Below, piece after piece: positions 8,569 to 16,555 of a stretch of DNA of 64,000 nt (positions are counted from its first letter, which is position 1; every line of letters starts with the position of its first letter). The stretch is from assembly GCF_001487165.1 (NCBI RefSeq), contig NZ_LN913006.1, positions 1,425,293 to 1,489,292 of the forward strand, given 5' to 3'. The position numbers were made by a program, and so were the translations under genes. The DNA is from Blautia massiliensis (ex Durand et al. 2017) (lineage in GTDB: Bacteria; Bacillota; Clostridia; Lachnospirales; Lachnospiraceae). The notes beneath the pieces are model-generated. The model did not search any database. It was not told the origin of the DNA and saw only the letters and a program-made list of their open reading frames with translations.

Positions 8569-9366
8569 CTACACTGTGATTATTTCTGATATGTGATCCC
8601 TCTTCGCTACCTGGATCTTAAAATCCCTGGAACGGTACGGGTTGTCACCAAGTGTCACCTCCGAGCACACAGTCTCGTAGGCAAGTTCTTCATAGTTGTT
8701 TTCTCTGCTTAAATGGCCAAGAAAAACCGCCTTCAAATTATCATGGAGGATCCGACAGAGCAGACGTCCTGCATTCTCATTGGAGAGATGCCCACGGTCT
8801 CCCAGAATCCTCTGTTTGAGATAATAAGGGTATTTTCCAACCTGAAGCATGCGGATGTCATGATTTGCTTCCAAAAGCACCGCATCCAGATTCTCCAGAT
8901 TTTTTACAATGTAATCATTATATTTTCCAAGGTCTGTGGCAATGCCCACAGAATGCTCTCCACATTCCAGGCGGTAACCCACCGGCTGTGCAGCATCATG
9001 GGGAATGGTAAAAGGATTAACCGTCAGGTCCTTGATCCCAAAAGGCTCATCCTCCCGGATCTCGTGGATCAGTCCCTCCGGCATTTTTCCAAGGGATTTC
9101 ATACGAAGCATGGCATCTGCTGTTCCACCTGTGGTATAGATGGGAATTCCGTATTTTCTGGAGATCACTCCCAGTCCCTTGATATGGTCGGAATGTTCAT
9201 GTGTGATCAGGATGCCGTCCACATCTTTCCCTGTAAGATCCAGGGAATTCAGGCCTTTTTCGATACTCTTCCCGCTGATTCCCACATCTACCAGAACATG
9301 TGCCTCCTCAGATCCCACATAAATACAGTTGCCGCTGCTTCCGCTGGCAATACTACAAAGTCTCAT
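8569..9366 (-). CDS. MBL-fold metal-dependent hydrolase (YycJ/WalJ type)
   Basis: A 265-residue single-domain metallo-beta-lactamase-fold protein. It opens MRLCSIASGSSGNCIYVGS, and the metal-binding motif THEHSDHIKG lies near residue 55 with further metal-ligand candidates in FTIPHDAAQPVG and LEANHD. This pattern matches the YycJ/WalJ group, thought to act on nucleic acids in DNA repair. Here it lies downstream of polA and coaE rather than in a walRK operon, which supports a DNA-related job. Its start overlaps the coaE stop by 14 bases, implying translational coupling. Confidence 0.8.
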   Translation of the reverse strand: MRLCSIASGSSGNCIYVGSEEAHVLVDVGISGKSIEKGLNSLDLTGKDVDGILITHEHSDHIKGLGVISRKYGIPIYTTGGTADAMLRMKSLGKMPEGLIHEIREDEPFGIKDLTVNPFTIPHDAAQPVGYRLECGEHSVGIATDLGKYNDYIVKNLENLDAVLLEANHDIRMLQVGKYPYYLKQRILGDRGHLSNENAGRLLCRILHDNLKAVFLGHLSRENNYEELAYETVCSEVTLGDNPYRSRDFKIQVAKRDHISEIITV

Positions 9367-9952
9367 TTCTCTCTATCCCTTCTCTGATCTGTCTCCGGGT
9401 ACCCTTCAGATCTCCATTATTCTCGATCACATAATCCGTATGTTCTCTGAAAACCTGGTCAGATACCTGGTTTCGGATAATGCCAAGAGATTTCTCTCTG
9501 GAATAGCCGCGGCTTTCCATCAGACGACGGATCCGGATTTCCTCCTCTGTATACACATACCAGACTTCATCACAGAATTCCTGATAATTCTCTTCCAGAA
9601 AAAGAGCAGCTTCCACAACACAGATTTCTCTTCCGGCTTCCTTCTGTTCTCCAAGAAGATCCAGGATTCTCTGCTTTACAGCCGGATGGATGATCCCGTT
9701 TAATTTCAAAAGCATATCCTTATCTGTGAATACTACATCAGAAATCCGTCTCCGGTCAATAGTTTTATCTTTTTTTATGATTTCTTTTCCAAACAATGCG
9801 ATCACCGCATCGTAACATTCTTCCCCCGGTTCCATCAGAATGTGACCAAGCTGGTCTGCCTGGATCACATATGCCTGGAAATCTTCTTCCAGGATTCCAA
9901 GTACTGTACTTTTTCCGGCCCCTACTCCGCCGGTTACTCCGATCACTCTCAT
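9353..9952 (-). CDS. coaE: Dephospho-CoA kinase
   Basis: A 199-residue P-loop kinase that phosphorylates the ribose 3'-OH of dephospho-CoA, the last step of coenzyme A synthesis. Walker A GGVGAGKST lies at residues 8-16, then YVIQADQLGHILMEPG (substrate Asp), LNGIIHPAVK and VVEAALFLEE, RRLMESRGYSRE (lid) and NQVSDQVFREHTDYVIENNG near the C-terminus. Length is standard. The gene begins directly after the polA stop; coaE next to polA is a common Firmicute arrangement. Confidence 0.93.
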   Translation of the reverse strand: MRVIGVTGGVGAGKSTVLGILEEDFQAYVIQADQLGHILMEPGEECYDAVIALFGKEIIKKDKTIDRRRISDVVFTDKDMLLKLNGIIHPAVKQRILDLLGEQKEAGREICVVEAALFLEENYQEFCDEVWYVYTEEEIRIRRLMESRGYSREKSLGIIRNQVSDQVFREHTDYVIENNGDLKGTRRQIREGIERNETL

Positions 9953-12598
9953 TTATTTCGCCTCATACCAGCTGTCACCCTGGTGCATATCTACGTCAAG
10001 TTCCACTGCAAGGTCTGCCGCTCCCTTCATCTCTTCTTCCAGAATACGGGAAACTTCCTCGATCTCTTCTTTCTTTGTCTCGATCAGAAGCTCATCGTGA
10101 ACCTGCAGCACCAGTCTTGAACGCAGTCCCTCTTTTTTCATTCGTTCATAAACATGATTCATGGCTATTTTGATGATATCTGCTGCAGTACCCTGGATTG
10201 GAGAGTTCATGGCTACACGTTCTCCGAAGGAGCGCTGCATGAAATTACTGGATCTCAGCTCCGGCACGGGCCTTCGTCTGCCGAACATAGTTGTTACATA
10301 ACCGTGTTCCTTGCCATCCTTTACCAGACCGTCCAGAAAGCCCTTGATCTTCGGATAGGTCTCGAAATATTTCTCAATATAGGCAGCTGCCTCTTTTCTG
10401 GTAATACTTAGATCCTGGCTCAGTCCAAAGGAACTGATCCCATAAACGATTCCGAAATTTACCGCCTTGGCATTTCTTCGCTGAAGAGATGTCACTTCAT
10501 CCAGCGGCACATGAAACACCTGGGATGCGGTGAGCCGGTGGATATCCTCCGCCTCACGATAAGCCTGGATCAGTTTTTCATCACCGGACATATGTGCCAG
10601 CACACGAAGCTCGATCTGGGAATAATCGGCATCCAGAAATACAAATCCCTCCTCCGGCACAAAAACCTTACGGATCAGCCTGCCCAGCTCCATGCGGACC
10701 GGTATGTTCTGAAGATTCGGATCTGTACTGCTGATACGACCGGTTGCTGTGATCGTCTGATTGAAAGTAGAGTGGATCCTTCCATCTTCTCCGATCACAT
10801 TTCCGAGACCATCTGCATAAGTGGATTTCAGCTTGGTCAGCTGGCGGTACTCCAGGATATCTTTTACGATGGCATGATCCGGCGCCAGCTTATCCAGGAT
10901 ATCCGCCGCTGTGGAATAGCCAGTCTTGGTCTTCTTTCCACCTGGAAGTCCCAGCTTTTCAAAAAGGATCACACCCAGCTGTTTCGGGGAATTGATATTA
11001 AACTCCTCCCCTGCTTCCTGCCAGATGGTTTTTTCCAGCTCCTGGATACGGACTTTAAGTTTTTCACCATAGCTCTTAAGCTCTTCACCCTTAACGGAAA
11101 TCCCCCATTTTTCCATGGAATCCAGGGTAAAGACAAGAGGAAGCTCGATCTCATCATAAACCTTACGCATGCCTGTTTCATCCAGTTTTTCAAGAAGAAC
11201 CTTTCGGGCCATGCAGGGCACAAACGCCTGATAGCAGGCATAATTTCCAAGGCATTCCTGTTCCTCTTCCCAGGCCTTTTTCAGAGAAGTCTTTCCAAGA
11301 AGGTCTTCCTTTGAGGGGAGCATCATACCATCCAGATATTCTCTGGCGATGTCATCATAGGAATAGGAAGATTTCAGCGGGTTCAGAAGATATGCAGCAA
11401 CCCCCGCATCAAAAACCTTCTTCGGATCATCAAGGGAAACATGTTTGAGAACTGATTTAATATCCATAGCACAGAGCACCGTACTGTCCGCCAGAGTTTT
11501 CAGTTTTCCGCAAAGGTAATCCCCTGTGAGAAGTCCTCCTACCGGAATCTGATAGATTTCTTTTTCATCCAGGACCAATCCCACGGTATACACCTGATCC
11601 GGATCTGCAAGAACAGAAATACCCACCTGATCTTTCTGCGCTGCTTTTTCAAACAGTGCCTCTACACCGGAAAGATCATTACAGGTAAAAAATTCCAGTT
11701 CCATGGAGGAATCTGCTGTCGTAGCCGGATCAAAACGGTTCAGCATGTTCTTAAATTCCAGGCGTTTACACAATTCATATGCCTCCGGAGTATAGGGATT
11801 TTCCACTTTCGCTTTTTCGTAGGAAAATTCCAGCGGACTATCTGTGTTGATGGTTGCAAGCTCTTTGGAAAGCTGTGCCAGATCATAATGCTCGCGGAGA
11901 GATTCTTTCGCCTTATTAGGCTTTACCTCTTCCAGATGCTCATAAGCATTCTCAATGGAACCGAACTGCACGACCATCTTGGTCGCGGTTTTCTCTCCAA
12001 CGCCCGGGATTCCCGGAATATTATCAGAGCTGTCGCCCATCAGCGCTTTCAGCTCTATGATCTGCGGCGGCGTTACCTGATATTTCTCAAGAACTTCCGC
12101 TGTATGGTAGTTTTCAATGGTTGTCTTTCCCCGGACAGTCTTCGGAAGCCGGATCAGCACCTTATCTGTGGCAAGCTGAAGAAGATCACGGTCTCCGGAA
12201 AGAATGGTAACATCCATACCCTTTGCTTCACTTCTTCTGGCGACCGTACCAAGAAGATCATCTGCTTCATAGCCTTCCAGGGACATGATGTTGATTCCCA
12301 TGCCAGAAAGCATCTCCTTGATCAGCGGAACCTGTTCCCGAAGCTCCTCCGGCATGGGTTTTCGGGTGCCTTTATAGGCTTCATATCTCTTATGCCGGAA
12401 CGTAGGTGCACTCAGATCAAATGCAACGGTAAGATACTCCGGCTTCTCTTCCTCCATGATCCTGAACATAATATTCAGAAATCCATATACCGCTCCTGTA
12501 TGACGTCCTTCTGCATTGGTAAGATCCGGCAGACCATAAAACGCACGGTTCAGGATGCTGTGACCATCGATCAGTAATATTTTTTCACTCAAAATCAA
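9953..12598 (-). CDS. polA: DNA polymerase I
   Basis: An 881-residue family A polymerase for Okazaki-fragment processing and gap repair. N-terminal 5' nuclease (ILLIDGHSILNRAFYG, GDSSDNIPGIPGVGEKTA), a middle exonuclease-like region whose expected DxE metal motif is not apparent (VGISVLADPDQ), suggesting no proofreading, and a full polymerase domain with motif A DADYSQIELRVLAH, motif B RRNAKAVNFGIVYG and motif C QVHDELLIE. No ATG fits: the start is TTG at 12598, overlapping the TGA of the upstream gene, with GGAGG 4 bases away. A second TTG at 12592 (then MSEKILLIDG) is equally plausible. Confidence 0.95.
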   Translation of the reverse strand: MILSEKILLIDGHSILNRAFYGLPDLTNAEGRHTGAVYGFLNIMFRIMEEEKPEYLTVAFDLSAPTFRHKRYEAYKGTRKPMPEELREQVPLIKEMLSGMGINIMSLEGYEADDLLGTVARRSEAKGMDVTILSGDRDLLQLATDKVLIRLPKTVRGKTTIENYHTAEVLEKYQVTPPQIIELKALMGDSSDNIPGIPGVGEKTATKMVVQFGSIENAYEHLEEVKPNKAKESLREHYDLAQLSKELATINTDSPLEFSYEKAKVENPYTPEAYELCKRLEFKNMLNRFDPATTADSSMELEFFTCNDLSGVEALFEKAAQKDQVGISVLADPDQVYTVGLVLDEKEIYQIPVGGLLTGDYLCGKLKTLADSTVLCAMDIKSVLKHVSLDDPKKVFDAGVAAYLLNPLKSSYSYDDIAREYLDGMMLPSKEDLLGKTSLKKAWEEEQECLGNYACYQAFVPCMARKVLLEKLDETGMRKVYDEIELPLVFTLDSMEKWGISVKGEELKSYGEKLKVRIQELEKTIWQEAGEEFNINSPKQLGVILFEKLGLPGGKKTKTGYSTAADILDKLAPDHAIVKDILEYRQLTKLKSTYADGLGNVIGEDGRIHSTFNQTITATGRISSTDPNLQNIPVRMELGRLIRKVFVPEEGFVFLDADYSQIELRVLAHMSGDEKLIQAYREAEDIHRLTASQVFHVPLDEVTSLQRRNAKAVNFGIVYGISSFGLSQDLSITRKEAAAYIEKYFETYPKIKGFLDGLVKDGKEHGYVTTMFGRRRPVPELRSSNFMQRSFGERVAMNSPIQGTAADIIKIAMNHVYERMKKEGLRSRLVLQVHDELLIETKKEEIEEVSRILEEEMKGAADLAVELDVDMHQGDSWYEAK

Positions 12599-12942
12599 AT
12601 TCCCTCCTTCAGTTCCAGGATCACAAAAACAAGAAAGACCACCAGTGCCGCGATCAGAACGCAGACTGCCACTGCAGCGATCGCTCTGTGAAATTTCTTT
12701 TTTCGGATATACCTTCTGGATTTTCGGATATCCTCTTCCAGAAGCTCCTTAAAATCCAGAACAGTATCTTCCTGTTTCTCATCCAGCTGCTGCATGGCCT
12801 TATGTACAATGAAATATGTGGCAAGCTCATCGTAGCAGGAGGAACACTTCTCAATATGCTCCAGAAAATCCTCCAGATCATTCAACGGCAACGTATGATC
12901 GATATATTTATTAACCATTCCCTCTGCAATACGACAGTTCAT
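12595..12942 (-). CDS. Small zinc-finger membrane protein, anti-sigma-factor-like
   Basis: About 115 residues. The N-terminal half has a His-x3-Cys-x2-Cys pattern (EHIEKCSSC) with an earlier Cys at position 3, as in zf-HC2 anti-sigma domains. The C-terminal part has one membrane segment (AIAAVAVCVLIAALVVFLVF). ATG at 12942 is preferred over 12978 because GAGAGGG lies just before it. No sigma factor gene is adjacent; instead the stop overlaps polA, which it probably shares a transcript with. Partner and function are unknown. Confidence 0.7.
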   Translation of the reverse strand: MNCRIAEGMVNKYIDHTLPLNDLEDFLEHIEKCSSCYDELATYFIVHKAMQQLDEKQEDTVLDFKELLEEDIRKSRRYIRKKKFHRAIAAVAVCVLIAALVVFLVFVILELKEGI

Positions 12943-13052
12943 ATTTTCCCTCTCTTTCAAAGCAGCGGATCCTCCCATATGATAAGCCTCTTCTGAGATC
13001 CCGCTTCACAATTTGCCCCAGACTGGGGAAATATTTCCCAGAATGTTATATC

Positions 13053-13081
13053 ATTATAGCGAATTAAACGTTGAATGACAA
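13053..13081 (-). promoter_or_regulatory. Promoter of the zinc-finger/polA operon
   Basis: TTGTCA (13076-13081), 17-base spacer, TATAAT (13053-13058), minus strand. Its -35 overlaps the -35 of the divergent degV promoter almost base for base, so the two promoters may exclude each other. Confidence 0.75.
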
Positions 13082-13103
13082 GGGCGGTTTCCTGTGGTAT
13101 ACT
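13075..13103 (+). promoter_or_regulatory. Promoter of degV
   Basis: ATGACA (13075-13080), 17-base spacer, TATACT (13098-13103), 70 bases upstream of the degV ATG. Confidence 0.6.
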
Positions 13104-13172
13104 TGAGATGTCCCGGTCAGAAAACAGAAAAACTGACCAAATATGAAAATCCAGGCAAGGAGGATCACCATT

Positions 13173-14042
13173 ATGAAATCTATAGCAATCGTTACAGACA
13201 GTAACTGCGGCATGTCTCCCGCTCAGGTAAAAGACCTTGGCATCTACATGCTTCCAATGCCGTTTTTTATAGATGATAAGGAATATCTGGAAGACATTGA
13301 CATGAACCAATCAGAGTTCTTTCAGCATCTTGAACAAAATCCAGGCTGCAGAGTTTCCACATCCCAGCCCACACCGGAATCCGTCACTACCCTCTGGGAC
13401 AAGCTGCTCAAAGACTACGACGAGATCGTACATATCCCCATGTCCAGCGGTCTCTCCAGTTCCATGCAGACTGCCCGCATGCTTGCAGAAGACTATGATG
13501 GCCGTGTACGTGTCGTAAACAACCAGAGGATCTCCGGAACCTTACGTTACTCTGCCATCGAGGCTATCCAGCAGGCTAAAAACGGTCTCTCTGCCGATGA
13601 GATTGGAACTTGGCTGGAAGAAACCCGCTTCGACTCCAGCATCTATATCACTGTAGCTACTCTGAAGTACCTGAAACAGGGCGGCCGCATCACGCCTGCA
13701 GCTGCAGCCATCGGAACCATGCTCCGTCTGAAACCGGTTCTGCAGATCCAGGGCGAAAAGCTGGACGCCTTCTCCAAGGCCCGCACCATGACCCAGGCAA
13801 AAAACACTATGACTAAAGCCATCAAAGATGACATTGCAGACCGCTTTGGAGAAAAGATCAACCTGGATGTCATCCACTCCCACAACCTGGAAGCAGCCGA
13901 AGAATTCCGAAAAGAAGTCCTCACCACCTTCCCGAATATCGGTGAAGTCAACATCTTCCCTCTCTCCCTGAGCGTTTCCTGCCACATCGGCCCCGGAAGT
14001 CTGGCACTCACCTGTTCCAAGGTACACCCGGAAATATGGTAA
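13173..14042 (+). CDS. DegV family fatty-acid-binding protein
   Basis: A 289-residue cytosolic protein of the DegV/FakB family, which holds a fatty acid for phosphorylation by the FakA kinase in better-known members. It has SIAIVTDSNCGMSP at the N-terminus, MPFFIDDKEYLED, the lipid-cradling RVSTSQPTPE and HIPMSSGLSSSMQTA motifs, and a C-terminal SCHIGPGSLAL. ATG 13173 is chosen over an upstream in-frame ATG because AAGGAGG stands 9 bases before it. No fakA lies nearby. Codons become markedly C-ended toward the 3' end. The gene is followed by the first folded repeat element. Confidence 0.88.
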   Translation: MKSIAIVTDSNCGMSPAQVKDLGIYMLPMPFFIDDKEYLEDIDMNQSEFFQHLEQNPGCRVSTSQPTPESVTTLWDKLLKDYDEIVHIPMSSGLSSSMQTARMLAEDYDGRVRVVNNQRISGTLRYSAIEAIQQAKNGLSADEIGTWLEETRFDSSIYITVATLKYLKQGGRITPAAAAIGTMLRLKPVLQIQGEKLDAFSKARTMTQAKNTMTKAIKDDIADRFGEKINLDVIHSHNLEAAEEFRKEVLTTFPNIGEVNIFPLSLSVSCHIGPGSLALTCSKVHPEIW

Positions 14043-14078
14043 AGACTAGTCAGAAGCAATCCACATGGCCAGAGCACA

Positions 14079-14290
14079 GCCGGAGGGAATACTTCTGTAT
14101 GGCTCTGTCTCTGGAGGAGGGCTGCTAGTCCTTAGATTCTGGAAATCTGCGTTATTAAAAAAAGTTCGGCTGTCTGAGCGGCAACAAGCCGCGAGTTCCG
14201 AACTTTTTTTAATGGTTTTAGCAGATTTTCAGGGCCTTAGAACTAACGCCCAACGGAAGCCGAAGACCATACAGAAGTATTCCCTTCGGC
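14079..14290. repeat. Folded dispersed element, copy A
   Basis: The outer stem pairs 14079-14102 with 14267-14290, including a perfect 18-base-pair part (GGGAATACTTCTGTATGG). The central stem ATTAAAAAAAGTTCGG pairs with CCGAACTTTTTTTAAT and encloses the conserved core CTGTCTGAGCGGCAA...AAGCCGCGAGTTC. Flanking motifs CTGCGTTATT (14147) and AATGGTTTTAGCAGA (14211) are identical in copy B at 49734-49955, and CTCTG(G/C)AGGAGG, GCCTTAGA and CGCC...ACG...AAGCC are shared. It may also end transcription of degV and ftsH, since each side of the central stem is followed by T or A tracts. Function unknown. Confidence 0.85.
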
Positions 14291-14309
14291 GTCCCTCCCG
14301 CCAACATAT

Positions 14310-16175
14310 TTAATTTTCCTGTGTATTCTCAATCTCCACCGGCGCTTCATTCAAGATCTTCATAAACTCCTCACCGGTGATCGTCTCATGCTCATACAGA
14401 TACTTGGCAATCTCATGGAGCTTTCCGATATTATCTGTAAGGATCTTCGTAGCCTTTTCATGCTCCCGTCTTACAAGCTCCACAACCTTCTTGTCCAAAA
14501 GTGTCTGCGTCTCAAAGGAACAGGTTAGACTTGCATCTCCGCCAAGATACTGATTACTTACATTTTCCATGGCAACCATGTCAAAATCATCACTCATACC
14601 ATACCTGCTGATCATCGCTCTGGCAATCTTGGTCGCCTGCTCAATATCATTGGAGGCACCGGTAGTAATGGAATGGAAGATCAGCTCTTCCGCTGCACGG
14701 CCACCTGTAAATGTAGCGATCTTATTCTCCAGTTCTTCCTTAGTCATCAGGAAATGTTCCTGCTCATCTACCTGCATGGTATATCCCAGTGCACCGGAGG
14801 TACGTGGAATGATCGTGATCTTATGGACCGGTGCAGAATCTGTCTGCTTGGCAGCAACCAGTGCATGACCAACCTCATGATAGGAAACGATCAGCTTTTC
14901 CTTATTGGAAAGTACACGGTTCTTTTTCTGATATCCGGCAATAACAACTTCGATGCTTTCTTCAAAATCCGCCTGTGTGGCAAATTTCCGTCCGTCGCGG
15001 ACTGCACGGAGAGCTGCCTCGTTGACAATATTGGCAAGCTCCGCACCGGAGGCACCGACTGCCGCCTTGGCAATTTCATCAAACCGGACTGTATCCGCAA
15101 TTTTGATCTTCTTGGCATGAACCTTCAGGATTTCCTCACGCCCCTGAAGATCCGGAAGCTCAACCGGGATCCTTCTGTCAAAACGTCCCGGGCGAAGAAG
15201 TGCAGGGTCAAGGGAATCCGGTCGGTTGGTAGCTGCCAGGATCACAACACCCTTGGAACCGTCAAAACCGTCCATCTCTGTCAAAAGCTGGTTCAGTGTC
15301 TGCTCACGCTCATCGTTTCCGCCGCCCATTCCGGAGCCGTCACGTTTCTTGCCGATCGTATCGATCTCATCAATAAATACGATACATGGTGCCTTCTCAT
15401 TGGCCTGTTTAAAAAGATCACGGACCTTGGCAGCACCCATACCCACAAACATCTCCACAAATTCCGAACCGGAAATTGAGAAAAACGGAACCTCCGCCTC
15501 ACCGGCAACTGCCTTGGCAAGAAGAGTTTTACCGGTTCCGGGAGGGCCTACAAGAAGGGCACCCTTCGGCATGGAAGCACCGATTTCTCTGTATTTCTCC
15601 GGATTATGAAGGAAATCTACAATTTCCGTCAAAAGCTCCTTGGCTTCATCCTCACCGGCAACATCTGAAAATTTGATTCCCGTAGAGGATTTCACATAAA
15701 CCTTGGCATTGCTTTTGCCAAAGGACATCATTCCTCCCGGTCCTCCGTTTCCCATGGAACTCATCATCTTCTTGCTGAGCCAGCGTCCCAGGAGAATAAA
15801 AATTGCGATCGGGAGTACATATCCCAGGATCAGAGATAAAAGCAGGGACTGTCTCTGCGGTGCAGTACCCTCTATACTTACGCCCGCATCGTAAAGATGG
15901 GATACAAGATCCTGATCCTCTACAGATACCGTCTTACAATAGACATCATTTCCATCTACCTTCATCGTATAATAGATATAATCAGAATTAATAGTTGCTT
16001 CATATACTTTTCCTCTGTCTACAGCTTTCAGGAAGGTGGTGTAATCGGTCTCTTTTACACTTCTCTCAGAAAGAGCAGGAAGAGCAAAAACATTCAGCAG
16101 AACAATAATTACGACCGCAATAATGTAATATACATACAGCGGCCGCTTCTCTGGTTTTTTTGAATTCAGATTCAT
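14310..16175 (-). CDS. ftsH: ATP-dependent zinc metalloprotease FtsH
   Basis: A 621-residue membrane-anchored AAA protease that degrades unfolded and regulatory membrane or cytosolic proteins. Two N-terminal membrane segments ([16 protein letters not shown] and [16 protein letters not shown]) flank an extracytoplasmic loop. The AAA module has Walker A GPPGTGKT, Walker [12 protein letters not shown] and second region of homology [20 protein letters not shown]. The protease carries HEVGH near residue 430. Length matches Firmicute FtsH. The ATG has GGAGGAG upstream; a possible promoter lies at 16243-16272. The gene stands alone, convergent with degV. Confidence 0.95.
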   Translation of the reverse strand: MNLNSKKPEKRPLYVYYIIAVVIIVLLNVFALPALSERSVKETDYTTFLKAVDRGKVYEATINSDYIYYTMKVDGNDVYCKTVSVEDQDLVSHLYDAGVSIEGTAPQRQSLLLSLILGYVLPIAIFILLGRWLSKKMMSSMGNGGPGGMMSFGKSNAKVYVKSSTGIKFSDVAGEDEAKELLTEIVDFLHNPEKYREIGASMPKGALLVGPPGTGKTLLAKAVAGEAEVPFFSISGSEFVEMFVGMGAAKVRDLFKQANEKAPCIVFIDEIDTIGKKRDGSGMGGGNDEREQTLNQLLTEMDGFDGSKGVVILAATNRPDSLDPALLRPGRFDRRIPVELPDLQGREEILKVHAKKIKIADTVRFDEIAKAAVGASGAELANIVNEAALRAVRDGRKFATQADFEESIEVVIAGYQKKNRVLSNKEKLIVSYHEVGHALVAAKQTDSAPVHKITIIPRTSGALGYTMQVDEQEHFLMTKEELENKIATFTGGRAAEELIFHSITTGASNDIEQATKIARAMISRYGMSDDFDMVAMENVSNQYLGGDASLTCSFETQTLLDKKVVELVRREHEKATKILTDNIGKLHEIAKYLYEHETITGEEFMKILNEAPVEIENTQEN

Positions 16176-16242
16176 GCAGTCTCCTCCGTTATCTTATAGT
16201 ATATTGCTATATCCACAGTGCTATATCAGGTGGTACAGCCTT

Positions 16243-16272
16243 GTAGTACACTCTACCACTTTTTTCAGTCAA
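16243..16272 (-). promoter_or_regulatory. Possible promoter of ftsH
   Basis: TTGACT (16267-16272) and a weak -10 TACTAC (16243-16248), 18-base spacer, 68 bases upstream of the ftsH ATG. Confidence 0.4.
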
Positions 16273-16354
16273 TTTCAAGGATGCCTCATCCGATTTCATA
16301 AACTTTTTAGAATTAAAAATATTTCCAAATAATACCTTTATTCTGAAAAAATCC

Positions 16355-16383
16355 TTGCAAGCCACCTGATACTGTGCTATTAT
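16355..16383 (+). promoter_or_regulatory. Promoter of tRNA-Leu
   Basis: TTGCAA (16355-16360), 17-base spacer, TATTAT (16378-16383), 13 bases before the tRNA. Confidence 0.65.
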
Positions 16384-16396
16384 AATAAATGGTTAT

Positions 16397-16478
16397 GCCG
16401 CTGTGGCGGAATTGGCAGACGCACTTGACTCAAAATCAAGCGGAGCGATCCGTGCCGGTTCGAGTCCGGCCAGCGGCA
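16397..16478 (+). tRNA. tRNA-Leu (anticodon CAA)
   Basis: An 82-base class II tRNA. Acceptor GCCGCTG pairs with CAGCGGC plus discriminator A. The D arm is GCGGAATTGGCAGACGC. The anticodon stem CTTGA/TCAAG encloses the loop CTCAAAA with anticodon CAA, reading UUG. A variable arm (GGAGCGATCC) and the T arm CCGG-TTCGAGT-CCGG follow. CCA is not encoded. Confidence 0.97.
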
Positions 16479-16486
16479 TTCGCATA

Positions 16487-16522
16487 AAAGACCTGACGGA
16501 GAAATCTGTCAGGTCTTTATTA
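16487..16522 (+). terminator. Terminator after tRNA-Leu
   Basis: AAGACCTGAC (16488-16497) pairs with GTCAGGTCTT (16508-16517), then TTATTATA. It stands between the tRNA and the MATE gene. Confidence 0.8.
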
Positions 16523-16555
16523 TATACTATCAAAAAACACGAAAGGAATAAAAAA

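Noticed and set aside
14144..14226. Copy A read as a simple bidirectional terminator
   Set aside because: The central stem could terminate, but the long outer and middle stems, the conserved unpaired motifs and copy B behind a separate terminator are not explained by that.
16403..16555. Upstream extension of the MATE reading frame (begins MAELADALDSKSS)
   Set aside because: This part is the tRNA-Leu sequence and its terminator translated in frame; the real start is ATG 16556 with a ribosome site.
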